Part shown: positions 31,301-43,039 of the stretch, one piece after another
Layout of the letters: each line of letters begins with the position of its first letter
Numbering within the stretch: position 1 is the stretch's first letter
Origin: Porphyra umbilicalis
Lineage: Eukaryota > Rhodophyta > Bangiophyceae > Bangiales > Bangiaceae
Length of the DNA: 64,000 nt
Direction of reading: 5' to 3'
Assembly: GCA_002049455.2 (NCBI GenBank)
Contig: KV918772.1
Coordinates: forward strand, 186,001 to 250,000
Position numbers and translations under genes: made by a program
The notes under the pieces: model-generated
What the model saw: the letters and a program-made list of their open reading frames with translations, nothing else
Database searches by the model: none
What the model was told of the DNA's origin: nothing

Positions 31301-31600
31301 GATCGTCCTTCCACCTCCACGCAGGCCTCTGCTCGCGCTGCGACGGCCCGCGAAGCAAGCGCCGGCCAGCACCCGTGATTTCGCAACAACCGAGTGGCAG
31401 CCATTCCTCGTGCTCCCCCACGCCTCCCCCGTCAAATCGGCCGTTAGCAGCATGAGTTCATAAATCTTGGTACAAAACATCACCTCTCACACGCAAGACC
31501 AATGACATGCAGAGAGAAACGAAGTGGGTGGCGTACTGGTTGAAAGAGTTCAAAGGCCTTCCGCCAACGGAGCATCAGTTGTATGTAGGCATTAACCAGG
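28346..31600. other. Long GC-rich stretch without a recognised gene
   Basis: 28,350-29,600 is mixed-composition DNA and may hold the 5' exon of helicase copy 2. 29,800-31,200 is extremely GC-rich with G-runs and low-complexity GCGGCGGGTG-type sequence. Its frames on both strands are Pro/Arg/Ala-rich and overlap in all phases, so they are most likely noncoding. Confidence 0.4.
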
Positions 31601-32429
31601 CTGCTTCATGAGAACATTAAGCGCTCGATGTATGGCTGCCTCTAGACGAGGCGCCTACTGCACCGTGCAGGCCCAAGAAGAGGCGCTCGTTGCTCGAGGC
31701 AGCCTCCGCAAGGAGCGCCAAGAACATCGTGCAAACCCCAAGCGGGCGCTCGACCCCCTAGCTCCATGTAGACATGAACGGCAGGGGGGCGTGCTGCCCG
31801 TCACGCCCGGCGCAGCACACGCAGTTCTACCCATACTCGTCGCGCGCGGTACGTGGTGTGGCCGAGGACGTCCACGAGTACGGCGCCAGTGTTTTTCGTC
31901 AGCGCTCGTCGATGAATCGTCGCCTTCTCCCTTCCTGCTAGTATACTACCCGCGGCCCGCTCTGTCCTCTTGGGGGAGCTTGACCCCCCCACCACGCGCG
32001 CGGACCTCCCCAAATGTCCTTCCTGCACCGCCAACCCCCAGTGTGCCCTTTCGTGCCATGCCACCGCCCGCTCATCGCGACCGTCGCGGCGTCTGGGCCG
32101 CGTCAGAGCGCATCGCCACGCTCTGTGCGCAGCGCTGGGGCCTCGCCGGCATCGCGGGGGAGCGGTCGCACCCGTCTGCTCATGTTGCCACCTGCCCGCG
32201 CAAGCCGCACAGTCTCATCGGGCACCGTGCCACTCATGACAGAGGGGGCGCGACCGTCACTCCGGCCACCGAATTATTCACACGCGATGGGTCGGGAGCG
32301 GTCGCGTCCCCCCCGTCGCGCCGGTGCAATCGGACCGCCGTGCGCTTCTCAGCCCGGATTCGACGAAATGCAAGAGAAATAATCAGATACGGGTCGTAAC
32401 TGTCAGGAAAAAATAATTGCTGATTTCCA
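31601..32429 (+). other. Region with a weak plus-strand frame (31608-32399), not accepted as a gene
   Basis: The frame has no domain. Its last third (from an ATG at about 32,058, MPPPAHRDRRGVWAASERI) is less repetitive and contains HVATC-type Cys/His residues, but nothing supports a start, splice or product. Confidence 0.25.
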
Positions 32430-32750
32430 TTATGTTGCGGTTGGAGAGTGGCTGTGAAGGATACGTGGACCAACAAAATCTCGAACTTCGTGCCAGAACA
32501 CAAGCCGACAGCGCCCGTCAGCCAATCCGGTTGCGTTAACAATTCTCGTCATGCACTGTCCAACTCCAACATCCGCATCCGCCAAATACTTCAGGTTAGC
32601 AATATAGTGATTTACTTCTCCAAGATCAAGATCAGGGGATGTTTTGAAGGCCGCTTGCGAATTTTCTTGTTTAACCTCTCCGTAGGACATGGAAACGCCG
32701 CTCATGCTGGAAAGGATCTTATTGCCATCGATCTTATTATTCCAGGCACG
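32430..32750 (-). pseudogene. Possible Pif1/Helitron-type helicase remnant
   Basis: The minus frame reads LADADVGVGQCMTRIVNATGLADGRCRLV. This resembles the helicase segment between motifs IV and V, where members typically have a G-x-P/C-V-M-L-x-R-N-x-x-x-x-G-L-x-N-G-x-x-x-x-V pattern. The rest of the frame carries no other motif. This rests on one short match and is tentative. Confidence 0.25.
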
Positions 32751-33681
32751 TGCGTGTAATACCCTGGCCTTTAGGGCGGTGGCGCGCTCGGCGACGCATT
32801 GACACCGGGCACGCCGGCCGGCTCTATGGCCGCGATCGCGCACGGGAGCACGTCCAGCAACGTTGCCGTGGTGGGGGGGGCGTCGGGCGGGGAAAGGGGT
32901 GCCGCCTCCGCCACCGCAGCGGCGGCGGCCCCCGCCGGCGTCGCGCCGCGCCCACGGGCGAGGCCGTCACTCCGCCGCGCAGCGCACCTGCGCACGGAGG
33001 GCAGGGCGGCCGACACGGCGCACGGGCGGGAGGGTGGGACTGATCGCCGCGCGACGAGGCGCCGGTAACTGCGCCGCTAGATGGCGTCAGCAACCGCCGA
33101 CGTGCCACCGCAACAGAAGACGGCACGCATGCACGATCACCCGCGGGTCATCGTGGGCGCGTCAAGCCCCGGAAGTCGCTGCGTGCGGTCACCGCGCGCA
33201 ACTCGGGGCAGTAGAGGGGGCACGGGGGCAGGCGCCGTCCGGGTCCAGTGACCCCTGTGGCAGGACAGTCCTTCTCAGCCACGTAACTCCATTCGTTTTT
33301 AGCGTCATCGCGGTTCTTTCAACACTGACACGCCCTCAGATCCCTGAGGACACGAATGCAGACTGCCACGTCTGAAACGGAGAGCAAGTCCCTTGATCTA
33401 AGTATATGTGTGCATCACTACACTTTGAGACCGCCCTGTCCTTAAGGCCAGGGAATTCACATTCCGCCGAGATCTCGGTTCGTAACGTGTTCGAGTGGGG
33501 TTTGGCGTGAGGCGTTCGCAGTCGACCCGGGCACCGAGGGATGCGGGACGCGTATGGATCGCTCGCCCAATGGGCGTGCAGAGGCGGTCTGCGCTCCCTC
33601 GGTGCCGCAGTAGCTACCGCCAAAAAGACCCGGGCGCGACGCAGTCTGAACAACAACGGTCGCCTGGAAAGAGGGCGGCGC
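32751..33681. other. Intergenic DNA, no gene seen
   Basis: GC-rich low-complexity DNA (32,770-33,050) followed by mixed sequence. It lies downstream of the minus-strand KDZ-like gene and may include its 3' end. No terminal repeat was identified. Confidence 0.35.
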
Positions 33682-36600
33682 TTACATTATTGAGCACCAG
33701 GGCCGGAATTGGTGAGACTGCGGGAGGCGCGCGCGTGACGGCCTGTGGCAACGGACGGCCGGCGCGTTCGGTGGGTGCGAGGGATCCCGGCAGATTGGGG
33801 CGCTGGGCGGGGATGTAGTTGCCGTTTGGATAGTGAGAAATTGACGGTACGGGGAGGGCCACTGGTGACGCCACCACTCGGGACGGGCAAGCACTGAGGG
33901 CAAGTAGAGGAAACCGGAAAGAGAGCTCCACGCGTTTTCACTCAATCCAATGGAGGCATCTCCACCCCCATCGCTTTCCCCGCTCTCACTCCCACCGTCA
34001 CTCGATGATGCCTCGGCGAAGGGGTAAGAAGCCCCGTCAGAGTGAGCAGAAGCAGTTTCGCTGCCCCTCCTGTGCCCGTCGAGGGGCTCGACATCCCGCG
34101 ACACCGGGCTCGTGCCCCCCGATGAGTCTGAAAGACTGTCACCTCCCTCCGACACCTGCTCCTCCAACAACTCCCCCTCCGACGCCTCCCTCTCCGGCGG
34201 CACACCGTCACTCGGCCCACCGCCGATGTCATCACAACAAAGGCAAGGAAATCTAGAGAAATACTCACCAGCGAGGTCTGCGTCTTCTGGCAGCCGATCC
34301 ACCCCCAGCACCCACTCGTTCTGCGCATCGTGATTTGAAACGGCTCTCTGGTAGGCGATCAGGTTGGTGTACGGCTCAACACCCATCGCCTGCAGCGTTG
34401 TCTGGATGCGTCGGATGGGGGAGTTGCGCTGCTCGGGCGCGTCAGTGTCGGCCCCGTCCATCTTCATGTAGGAGCGTGGGTCGAAGGCAACGGAGCAGAG
34501 GTGGTTGAAAAAATGGAAGCGATCCGACACGACCGTACAGTCCATCAGTAGCAAGCCCAGCTTGCCGTGCGCCACTCGGAAGGCGCCACACGTAAGTTTG
34601 TAGATCAGAAAGTGGGGTAGGCGGGCAAAGCGCGTCAACAGCATGTTGAGCAGAACTTGCGGCGCTTCCTTCCGGTCGAGCACGGTGAAGGCCAGGATGA
34701 GAGGGTGCTTGCAGCCGCAGCAAAACGTCATAGCCCCCGAGGAAAACTTGTGTGCTTTGGCGTAGTGCTTCGAGCGCATGCCCGTCGACAGCACCTCCTC
34801 CCACAAAAACGGCTCAGGTCAGCACTGCAGGAGAGCTGGCGCGCAGGTGCCCGTGCGCTCGTGGCTGGTAGCCGCCTGAAGGTAGGTCGCCTTGACGTCG
34901 TTGCACATCTCCTCTTGCAACCGTTTGCCGCACTCCCACTTCTCCTGGTACTCCTGCGTCGCGTCCGGGCCCTTGCACCACTCTAGAACAAACTTGTCCA
35001 CCGCGTTGGCCACGCTGCTCAAGCAACGCGCCAACGCGGCGGACAGCATGGGCATCGTCTTGAAAAGCGACGCGCAGGCCGGAACGCCTAGCTGCATGAA
35101 GCGCATGTCCCGCAGGAGCTCAACGATCGGCTTTTTGCTGTTGTCTTCCTCGACTACGGGGACCGCGGCGGTGGACGTGGCCATACCCAGGACCTCCCGG
35201 ATCCCAGCGCCGTCGTCTTTCTTGTCAAGCAGGCCGGCGAGGGCACGCAAAGTGCCGGCGAGGTGCGGCCGAAGCGGGAGTATGACGCTGTCAATATTGA
35301 TGGCATTCACAAAAGAAAGCAGCTCTCGACGCCCGTCCTTGTCGAGCTCCCCAACAGCATCTAACAGGTGTGGATTGAAGGCGTCCACGTCAACTTTGCC
35401 GGCATTAAACGCTTGACGACCGCAGGCCGGCCGTCGCCGAGTCGTATGTCTCGTCGCGGGTGCGGCACCGGCAGCTCCATCGCTGCCCCGCTTGTGCTTG
35501 TTCTTGGTAGCTACCATGGGAGTTACGACGCGGGTCAGTGCGCCGCCGTTGGTGCTTGACGCAGGCCCTCTTGATGGTCGGGGACGAATTATCGAACGGT
35601 GTGACGGCGCTGGTGGAGACGCTTGTGACAACTCACCACTTACTGCCGCGGGGGCTCGCGCCCGCGCCGCCGACAATGCATCCGAGCCCGTCGGCGTCAC
35701 CGCGGTCGGCGACGCGGCCATCCCCGTCGGCGTCACGGCGGGCGGCGACGTGGCCAACCCCGTCGGCTTCGCGGTGGGTGGCGACGCGGCCGTCCCCGTC
35801 GGCGTCATGGCGTGCGGGGACGCCGCCGACTCCGTCGGCATCGCGGCGGGCGGCGAAGCAGGTACCCCGTCGGCATCGCGGCGGGCGCCAACGTGGCCAA
35901 CCCCGTCAATCTCGAGGTGGGCGGCGACGCGGCCGTCCTCGTCGGCGTCGTGGTGGTTGGCGACACGGCCAACCCCGTCGGTGTTTCGGCGGGCAGTGCC
36001 GCGGTCTTGCTGGTGCTCTTGGTGGACTCAAAGAAGTTTTGGAGGTGGGTAGCGGCGGCCGCCCGCCGCGCGGCCTCGACCTTGGAGCGTGTCTTGTAAG
36101 TCGAAAGGCCCGTCTTCAGGGCCAAAAGGAGTTTCGAAGCCGCTCCGTTGACGATGTATATGCTCTTGAGCACCTCTCAAAAAGCCTTTTCCCCTTCGGT
36201 GGGCTGTCGCACGTTGCTCGGAGGGAGAGCGGTGGGGAGGAGGACCCCGACAGCAATCTCTGCCGCCTTCACGGACTTGGCGTGCAGCTTCACGTCCTTT
36301 TTTGGCTTCATGACGTCACGCAGGAGGCGGCGAACGCTCCTGCCCCGCACGAGGTAGGCCGCCTGGATGGCACGCCGGTTCTCGGGCACGGCCTCGGTGA
36401 CGTGGTCAAAGCGCACGTGATCAGCCCCGTTACCAAAGCCGACCCAAATTGAGTCCGCCGACACAAACTTGTACCGGCCATCCGCATCCAAGCAGTGGTG
36501 GCAGGTGAACAGCTTTGGGGGTAGTTTTGTCACCATGAACCTGAGGCCAACTAGCAGCAAGCTCCTCAAAGCGCGACCGCTACGCGTGGGACTGAATTGT

Positions 36601-38183
36601 GGCAGGATACCTGCCATCATTTCTTGGCGCACGCCGCGGAGCCACCGTGTCGTGATGGTCGTCAATGGTGTACCGTCGGACGTGGCATTGGCCATGGACC
36701 GCACCCACCGCACAGTCGCCGCCGACGTCAACGTCAGCAACACCGGGTGCTCATCGCGGCCGTCGCGAGACACCCACTGCCGGCATGACGAGCACTTGGC
36801 AATGTTGACCTCCATCGTGGAGAAGCCGCGCATGCAGGCAATGACGCCCGACCTCTTGACCGGCTCGGCGAGGGTTTGGCGCTGTCCGCGGTCGGTGCGA
36901 AAATGGCAACGCAATGGCGGCTGCAACACGAACACCTCGCTTGTGAGCGCCATCGCCAAAATCCGACCATTGGCCCGCAGCGCTGCGATGCAATCGTGTA
37001 GAGGGATGGGAAGGCGCGACACGGCGGACACCTCGAGGCTCTGGACGGAGCTTTGGGTGGACAACCGATAGGCGCGGCGTGGCGCCCCCGACTCTTGGGC
37101 GATGGAGATGTGTGTGCACATGCGTGTCCTGGCACCGAGGCATATCCCACAGAAAGTCCGAGTGTTGGTGAGGTAGAGGGGCACAGGCAAAGTCCCAAAC
37201 GCAGACGGGCAAAGAGCAACGTGCAAAGCACCGACGACGTGGAAGGTCGAACCGTCGCCAGCGTCCTGCTGGCTGCCCTGCTCCGCCTGCTGCAGCCGCA
37301 GCTGGTCTATCAGGTGGCGCCGTAGGCGGTCGTAAGACGCCATTAGGAAAGCGGCAAGATCGTCCAGCAGGGAGTCCAATGCACCGGCATGTTGGCAGGT
37401 TGTTGGGCGCTCGTGCATGTGGTTGTCTTGATGAACATGCGTTCCGACGCAGGTGCCCCGTGACCGCCCGTCCGCGGCCAGCCACACGCAGACGCTCGCG
37501 CAATCTCCTTGCGCATCCCGACGCCACGCCCCCCAACGAGCAATCACGCCGAAAAGTCCCGGCACCAGCCACACCTCCTGGCGGCCATGCTCCCGCGACT
37601 GTGTGCGCAGCATATCGACGGTTTTCTGGCCAGACGCCAATGGTACGTGGAAATTGGAAGCCAGCGACGCCGACGTCACCTCCAACAGGTAGGCACCGAC
37701 GACGCGCCGCAGCCCGCGGCTGAAGTTCTCCTTGTTGCGCCTCCCGGACCCCTTCTTTCTCCCACCTCGGCTATGACCGGGACCAGGCCGCCTCTGCCCG
37801 TATTGGCGTCCAGGACGAGTACTATCTTGAGTGGGTGCGTCGGGAGGGTGCTCGTTGACGCGGGAGTGCCCAGCACCGTCACCAGCACTGCCGGAGCCGT
37901 CACCGCCGGGGTCACCGAGCCCGTCAAAATGATCTCCGCCAGCTTCCTCGCCATCATCTTCGTCTGCAAAAATACCGTTGAGGAACTCGTCGTTACCCTG
38001 CGCAGTCGCCCTGCTGCCGGTGGTGCCGCCCAAGTCGTCCGCGACGAGGTTGACCACGGAGGGCGTACTGCGCGCTGACGCAGAGAGTGATACCAAGAGA
38101 CGTGGTGAAGCTAACAAAAGCGGGCTGGCATTTGATGAAGAGGCACTCTCATCTGGCACCTCCGCCAACATCCGGTCCACCAT
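33682..38183 (-). pseudogene. KDZ (Kyakuja-Dileera-Zisupton)-like transposase
   Basis: The likely start is the ATG at 38183 (MVDRMLAEVPDES). The first part (to 36177) holds GRKKGSGRRNKENF, Cys/His groups, NIAKCSSCRQWVSRDGRDE, and FTCHHCLDADG...VSADSIWVGFG. That cysteine-cluster plus DG-x-x-x-GF pattern is known from Zisupton/KDZ proteins. A TGA lies at 36177; EVLKSIYIVNGAASKLL continues in the same frame. A 36-bp repeat (TPTGxAASPPTA) follows, then a helical segment to a TGA at 34819. The last part, again in frame, has LSTGMRSKHYAKAHKFSSG, CCGCKHPLILAF, and VSDRFHFFNHLCSVAFDP...APEQRNSPIRRIQ, the DRFH-x-H-C and EQxN signatures. A possible intron starts at G|GTGAGTATTT (about 34,269). With two stops and a frame change in the repeat, it is probably inactive. 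Confidence 0.6.
35675..35990 (-). repeat. 36-bp minisatellite inside the KDZ-like gene
   Basis: About nine copies of a 36-bp unit encode a 12-residue TPTGxAASPPTA repeat. Copies on either side of about 35,860 lie in different reading frames. Confidence 0.8.
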
Positions 38184-38394
38184 ACCCACCGACAGCAGGT
38201 CCGCGGAAACCAGCAGCACAGCAACTGAAGCCGGAGGCGCAAGGCAACGTCCAGCGGCAACAGGGCTTCTTGCCACTGGTAGCGGTGGTGGCGACGAAGA
38301 GCGACAAGGAGCGACGAGGAGTGGGGGTCGGCCGCCACCGGCAAGCAGCGATGACGGCGCTGGGTGGAGCCACGGTGACAAATGAGGGGGTTTG

Positions 38395-39065
38395 GCCGTC
38401 CACTGCCAGCGACAAGCACCAACGGTGCCGCGGGGAGCCGCAGTGATGATAAAGGGGGCCGGCCGCCGCAAGTCAGCAACAAAAGCGGCACCGCGAGGAT
38501 CCGCTGTTTTGACAAGGGGGGGGGCCGGCCGCCACCAGCCAGCAGCACCAACGGCGCCGCGGGGAGCCGCCGTGACGACGGGGGGGGGGCACGCCAATGC
38601 CGGAGGTCAGCGACGCGGTGCCGCGGAGAGCCGCGGTGGTGACGAGGGCGGGGCCCGCCGATGCCAGCCAGCAGCACAAACGGCGCCACGAGGAGCCGCG
38701 GTGATGGTGGGGGGGGGCCGGCAGCCGCAAGCCAGCAGCAGCAGCGGCGCCGCGGGGATCCGCGGTGGTCATGGGGGGGAGGGAGGCCGCCGCCAGCCAG
38801 AAGCAAAAGCGGCGCTGCGGGGAGCCGCAACGGTGACGGGGGCGGGGCCGGCCGCCGCCAGCCAGCAGCTAAAGCGGCGCCGCGGGGTGCCGCGGTGATG
38901 ATGAGGGGGGGGCCAGCCGCCGCCAGCCAGCAGCGAAAACGGCGCCTTGGGGAGACGCGATGGTGACGGGGGGGGGGCGCGCCGGTGACGCAGATCGTCC
39001 ACGACGATGCCGCTGAGAGCCGCGGTGATGACGGGGGGGGGGGCGGTGGCGGCAGCCGGCGATCG
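38395..39065. repeat. G-run minisatellite, ~60-66-bp units
   Basis: Each unit reads roughly GCCGCCAGCCAGCAGC...AACGGCGCCGCGGGGAGCCGCGGTGATGAC followed by a run of 7-11 G. The CCAGCCAGCAGC word recurs at about 38,536, 38,662, 38,721, 38,795, 38,859 and 38,920. It lies upstream of the KDZ-like start. Four neighbouring G-runs per strand give G-quadruplex potential. Confidence 0.8.
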
Positions 39066-40890
39066 GCAACGATGGCGCTACGAGTGGCGAGGGCGGCAAC
39101 GGCGAGCAGGGTGTGGTCGCGATTGGCAGCAGCGCGACGACGACAGGGCGGGTACAAATGGCGGGGACCTCGGTGGGACCTTAGAAAGGGGGGCCACCGT
39201 GGTTCATGAAGGTGGCCCCTCTAGGGAGGCTCGATTTCGTCGTATGGTTCGGAGCCATGCCAGAAAGAGATATGATTGGTCGAGAAGCCTTTGTGAATCG
39301 AGAACTGCCTTCGCGATTTGACGCGTCGGATCGCGAAGGCTGTGGCTTCCCTGGTTGGTTTGGTGGGGGGTCGGGGGGAGCTGAGCGGCGTGCTAGGGGG
39401 GCTCGGGGACGCAAATTGGCATTGTGGGCGGGTCGTCAATTTCGACGCACACTGGCCTGACACGTGCAGAGGAGCTGATGTGGCCGATACCATTGCCCCA
39501 CCAGTGCTGTGTCAGTGCCGCACCGCATCCCACTCCTCGGCTACCGCGGCCTTCCCTGCCCTTCTTCCCACTGAGAGCCCGTCGCCACTACAAGTGTTTC
39601 TCGTTTTGTGTGTTTTCTTGCCTGGCCGCCCACCCGGCCGCTGCCGACGTGTTATCTGCCAAGGAGGTCCTGCTGGACCAGAAGAGACGTGCGAGGATAG
39701 AATTCCCGTATTGCTTCCAGCTGGCCAGAAAGAACAGAGTACAGTATGAGAGACCGGCCGCAGTGCTGTTTCCAACAAAAAGCAATGGGAATCGCTATAG
39801 GCAGGAACAGAAGGCACATTCTGTATCCACAAGATGAGGCAGTGCCAGAAAAACGCACGTGATCCATTGGCCTGGCCAGTGTTGGCACTGCTTTGACGTA
39901 CAGTCCGGGACACTCCAGCAATGAGCTCCTAGTTCATTCTCGCTGGCACGCGCACAGCGGTGGTCCGGTCAACCGGAGCATTCCAAAGCAGGTTGCTAAA
40001 AACATCCCCCATTGCTGGCTACCGCCACAATGGCGGGCACGACAACGGTGACCTTATTCTTCTTCCACTCACGTGTGTACCCCACCTAGGTCCTTTCCCC
40101 ATTGTGCAAACGCATGAGCTATCACTTGTTCGTATACGAGGATCGGGAGGGGGGAGCTGTAAGAGCATGGTGGCGTGCGGGCAGTGACCCTCGTCTCGGA
40201 TTGACAGGGCCCATGGGAAGATCCTGTGCCAGAGGTTGTAGCTGACCGGCCGAAAAGCGACCATCAACAGAAAATCAGATACTGTCCAGACGACAGCTTT
40301 CACTGGACGTATGTTACTGAAGTCTCGTGGCACGGTCACTGCCTTGGGGGCTGTGTCGGTCAGGCGTCAAGCGTTCTGAGGCCTCTCAATGGTAGTTGCA
40401 TGCAAGGAGCTGCGGTTGTGTCGTGCTGTACTCAGGTTACACATCGTCTCGACGTTGAATAGAAAACTTTGGACCACCGGACCTGATTAGAGTATTCTAC
40501 AAGATTCACTCAGACCAACTTCGTTTCAAGCTCACATCGGTCGCGGGGCACGCGTGAAGGGCAGCAGGTTGGGTGTCATGTGATCATGATGGAGCCCTTG
40601 TGGTACTATTCTGAGCACACCGACGTGACCAGGGATTGTCCTCCATCCTACTTGAGCCCTTCGGTTTATTGTGACGTGGTGTTCTTTGTGGGTCGGACGT
40701 CTGATAAAACGCAGAGGATGCCATTGACATGCCCATTGGGCAAGGGCAACACGTCTTGGGACAGTAGGGTGTCAAAAACAAAAGTCATGCGGCGCTTGAC
40801 TTCATCATTTCCGCTGGATAAAGTGACGTCCCTGATCACGCCTATCCAGTCAGAATGGACTGAAGCTCACACCAACATGCAGTTTTGAAC
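39066..40890. other. Intergenic DNA, nothing recognised
   Basis: Mixed composition. Short frames on both strands carry no domain, and no terminal repeats, promoter or RNA gene could be supported. Confidence 0.35.
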
Positions 40891-40894
40891 CGAT

Positions 40895-42172
40895 ATGTAT
40901 CCAGCAACAGTGCTTTTCCGCAAATGCGAGCATTGCGTGAGAACCGCTGCCGCGGCGTGGCTGCGGTGCCCGCTGCTGCTTCCGTCACAGCCGCCCATTG
41001 TCCTTCCGGCAACTACGGCCGACGTCGGTGCGGCGATGGCGGCGTGGGAACATGCGCCTCTGCACGCGGCGTCGGTGGCCGCGATGCAGAGAGCGGTCCG
41101 GCCGCCACCGCTGCTGTCAGCACCACGGCACCGGGGGGGGCGGTTGCGTGGGAGGCATCAGGGCACATACCTTTCCCTGCCGCCCCCTCACCGGCCCCAG
41201 CACTGCGCGCGAACACAGCACCTCAGCGGGGGTTTCGCAGAGGGTCGGCGACCGCCCCTGGGTCACCCTTCCCGGCTTCCGCCTGCTGGGCGGCCACCCC
41301 AAGAAGTGGGCCAGGCGTGTTTAATCCGTTCTTGGTACCACGGTGGGGGCGGCGGCGGTGCAGCAATCCCCGTAGACTGGGCCGCCGCCACTGCCGCCGA
41401 CGGTGACGAGGCTTATCCTTACCCTTTCACAGACGCGGAAAAAGCCGCCGCTGCTGCACCAGCGCCCGCGAGCTCCAGCACGGAGGCACCGGCGGCGTGG
41501 CGGTCCCCGGCTTCGGTGGAGGCGGGTATCGCCGTGGCGCCCGTAACGGGGGCGACGATCATGCTGCCACCCGCTGAGGCCACCAGCGGGCGCGGTGTCA
41601 GCGACGCTGCGCCTTCCAGCCCCGTTACTGCCTGCCAGTTATCTCCCCTCTGCGGCACGGCGCAGCGCACGGCGCGGTGGTTGGTGGCTGGGGAGGTAGC
41701 GGCAGCGGCCGCCGCGATCTCCGCCGCCGCCGAAGGCGACCGCATGGCGGCCCTTGCTGGTGCGGGGGGGGTACCGCGGCGTGAAATACTCCACTCTGCC
41801 ACCGCGGCGCCGCGCACCACTGGCCGCGGCGCCCTGTGCCGGTGGCCTTCGGGTGCTGGCGGGGGCGGTGCCGACGCTACGCCTCTCCTCCCCGCCGCGA
41901 CCGACGAAGCGGCCCCCGCCTGCACCGCCCCGCGTGACGCGGCTTGGCAGCCGGCAGCGGCGGTGGTGGCGGCGGCAGCGGTGGAGGTGCTCCCCGCCCG
42001 CTCGGCTGTCGACACGGCCGCGGACGGCGCAACGTCCCCGTGCCTTGGGCCGCGGCGCGCGCAGCCGCGGCCACCACGACGGCCGCCTGGGCTGCCGGCG
42101 GGACGGTGCCAGCGGCGCGGTCGCTCATGGGCATGCCGGCCGCGGCAGACCGGCAGCCGGCACCCAGTATAG
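40895..42172 (+). other. Long GC-rich frame (425 codons), status unclear
   Basis: An uninterrupted plus frame begins MYPATVLFRKCEHCVRTAAAA. It is Ala/Pro-rich throughout with no recognisable domain, and the opposite strand is open for almost 300 codons over the same DNA. A segment at about 41,345-41,400 loosely resembles one at about 31,015-31,070, suggesting dispersed GC-rich repeat DNA. I lean towards noncoding. Confidence 0.2.
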
Positions 42173-42359
42173 GCACCGCCGTTCGCTGCTTCCCGCCCCG
42201 CCACACGGCATGTGTGACCGTTACATTGCGTGAATGCGAGGTCCCCCCGAGCAATGAGGAGGCTACAATGGCTTCGAATCGGGTGATACATTGAACATGA
42301 GCAGCACAAGGCGCCAGAAGAGGCCCCATCCCAATGCCGTCAGGAGGGGGATTTGGATC

Positions 42360-42709
42360 TAGACCGTTTGCAACTCTACCCCCTCTCAGGCGTTGGAAAC
42401 GGCCCCCACGATCCATTCCAGAGGTTTAATCTCTTGAATAGAACGTGGGTCCGTTTCTCTTGAGATCCTACACGCCACGAGTTGCCAACGGAGTCTCCGT
42501 TGGCAACTCGTAGGCCCCGGGGCCAACGGCTCCGACCCCGAATCGGACGCAAGTACATTCGCGTTTTAACTCGCTTGACCTCCGTTGGCAACGCCGCGTG
42601 CACGTTCGACATTGATTCCCGCCCCGAAAACTGGCGAACAGCGAATTTGAGACACGTTTCTGCAAAGTGTGCCCAATATGGCGTTGGCCTGACGTTGGTG
42701 GAAATGCTC
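42360..42709 (-). mobile_element. Right end of a PIF/Harbinger-type element or MITE
   Basis: The sequence ends GACGTTGGTGGAAATGCTC at 42691-42709, followed by TGA. Read inward from there, GAGCATTTCCACCAACGTC resembles both the MITE family at 1788 and the E2 terminus. The subterminal AGAAACGTGTCTCA also matches the subterminal region of E2 (51,694-51,718). The opposite end was not found. Confidence 0.55.
42478..42512. repeat. Perfect 17-bp-arm palindrome
   Basis: ACGAGTTGCCAACGGAG, a single T, then the exact complement. A shorter relative (TTGCCAACG, GCGT, CGTTGGCAACTCG) lies at about 25,795-25,820, so this hairpin word is dispersed. Confidence 0.8.
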
Positions 42710-43039
42710 TGAGAGGGGGTCTTCCCTGCGACTGGCAGAGGGGTCGCCTGGGATATATCAGGCGGTCCTAGTGGGCCCAAGACCACCATCCCAGTAAACC
42801 GACGCATCTACCTATCTACCGCCCGCTTCACAGGCGCGGCGGTTGGGTGCGGCGGAGGGGGGGTGGGTGTTCTTTGGAAGTTCTCACGGGGCCGTCGGGG
42901 GGTGCGGGGTGGCGGACGGGGAGCGGACGCGCCGCGCGGGAACCCACGACGGGTCGCAAGGCACAAGGGCATAACGAGACAGTCAACGGCTTTATGACGC
43001 GGTGGACGACGGCCTAACGCGTCGGGACAAGCACGGTTC

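Noticed and set aside
34130-34270. Firm intron call in the last part of the KDZ-like gene
   Set aside because: The donor G|GTGAGTATTT is good but the frame is open without splicing and several acceptors are possible; kept only as a note.
40885-42309. Possible gene pair on both strands (425 aa plus, 296 aa minus)
   Set aside because: Both frames are Ala-rich and mutually antisense with no domain; listed only as unclear DNA.
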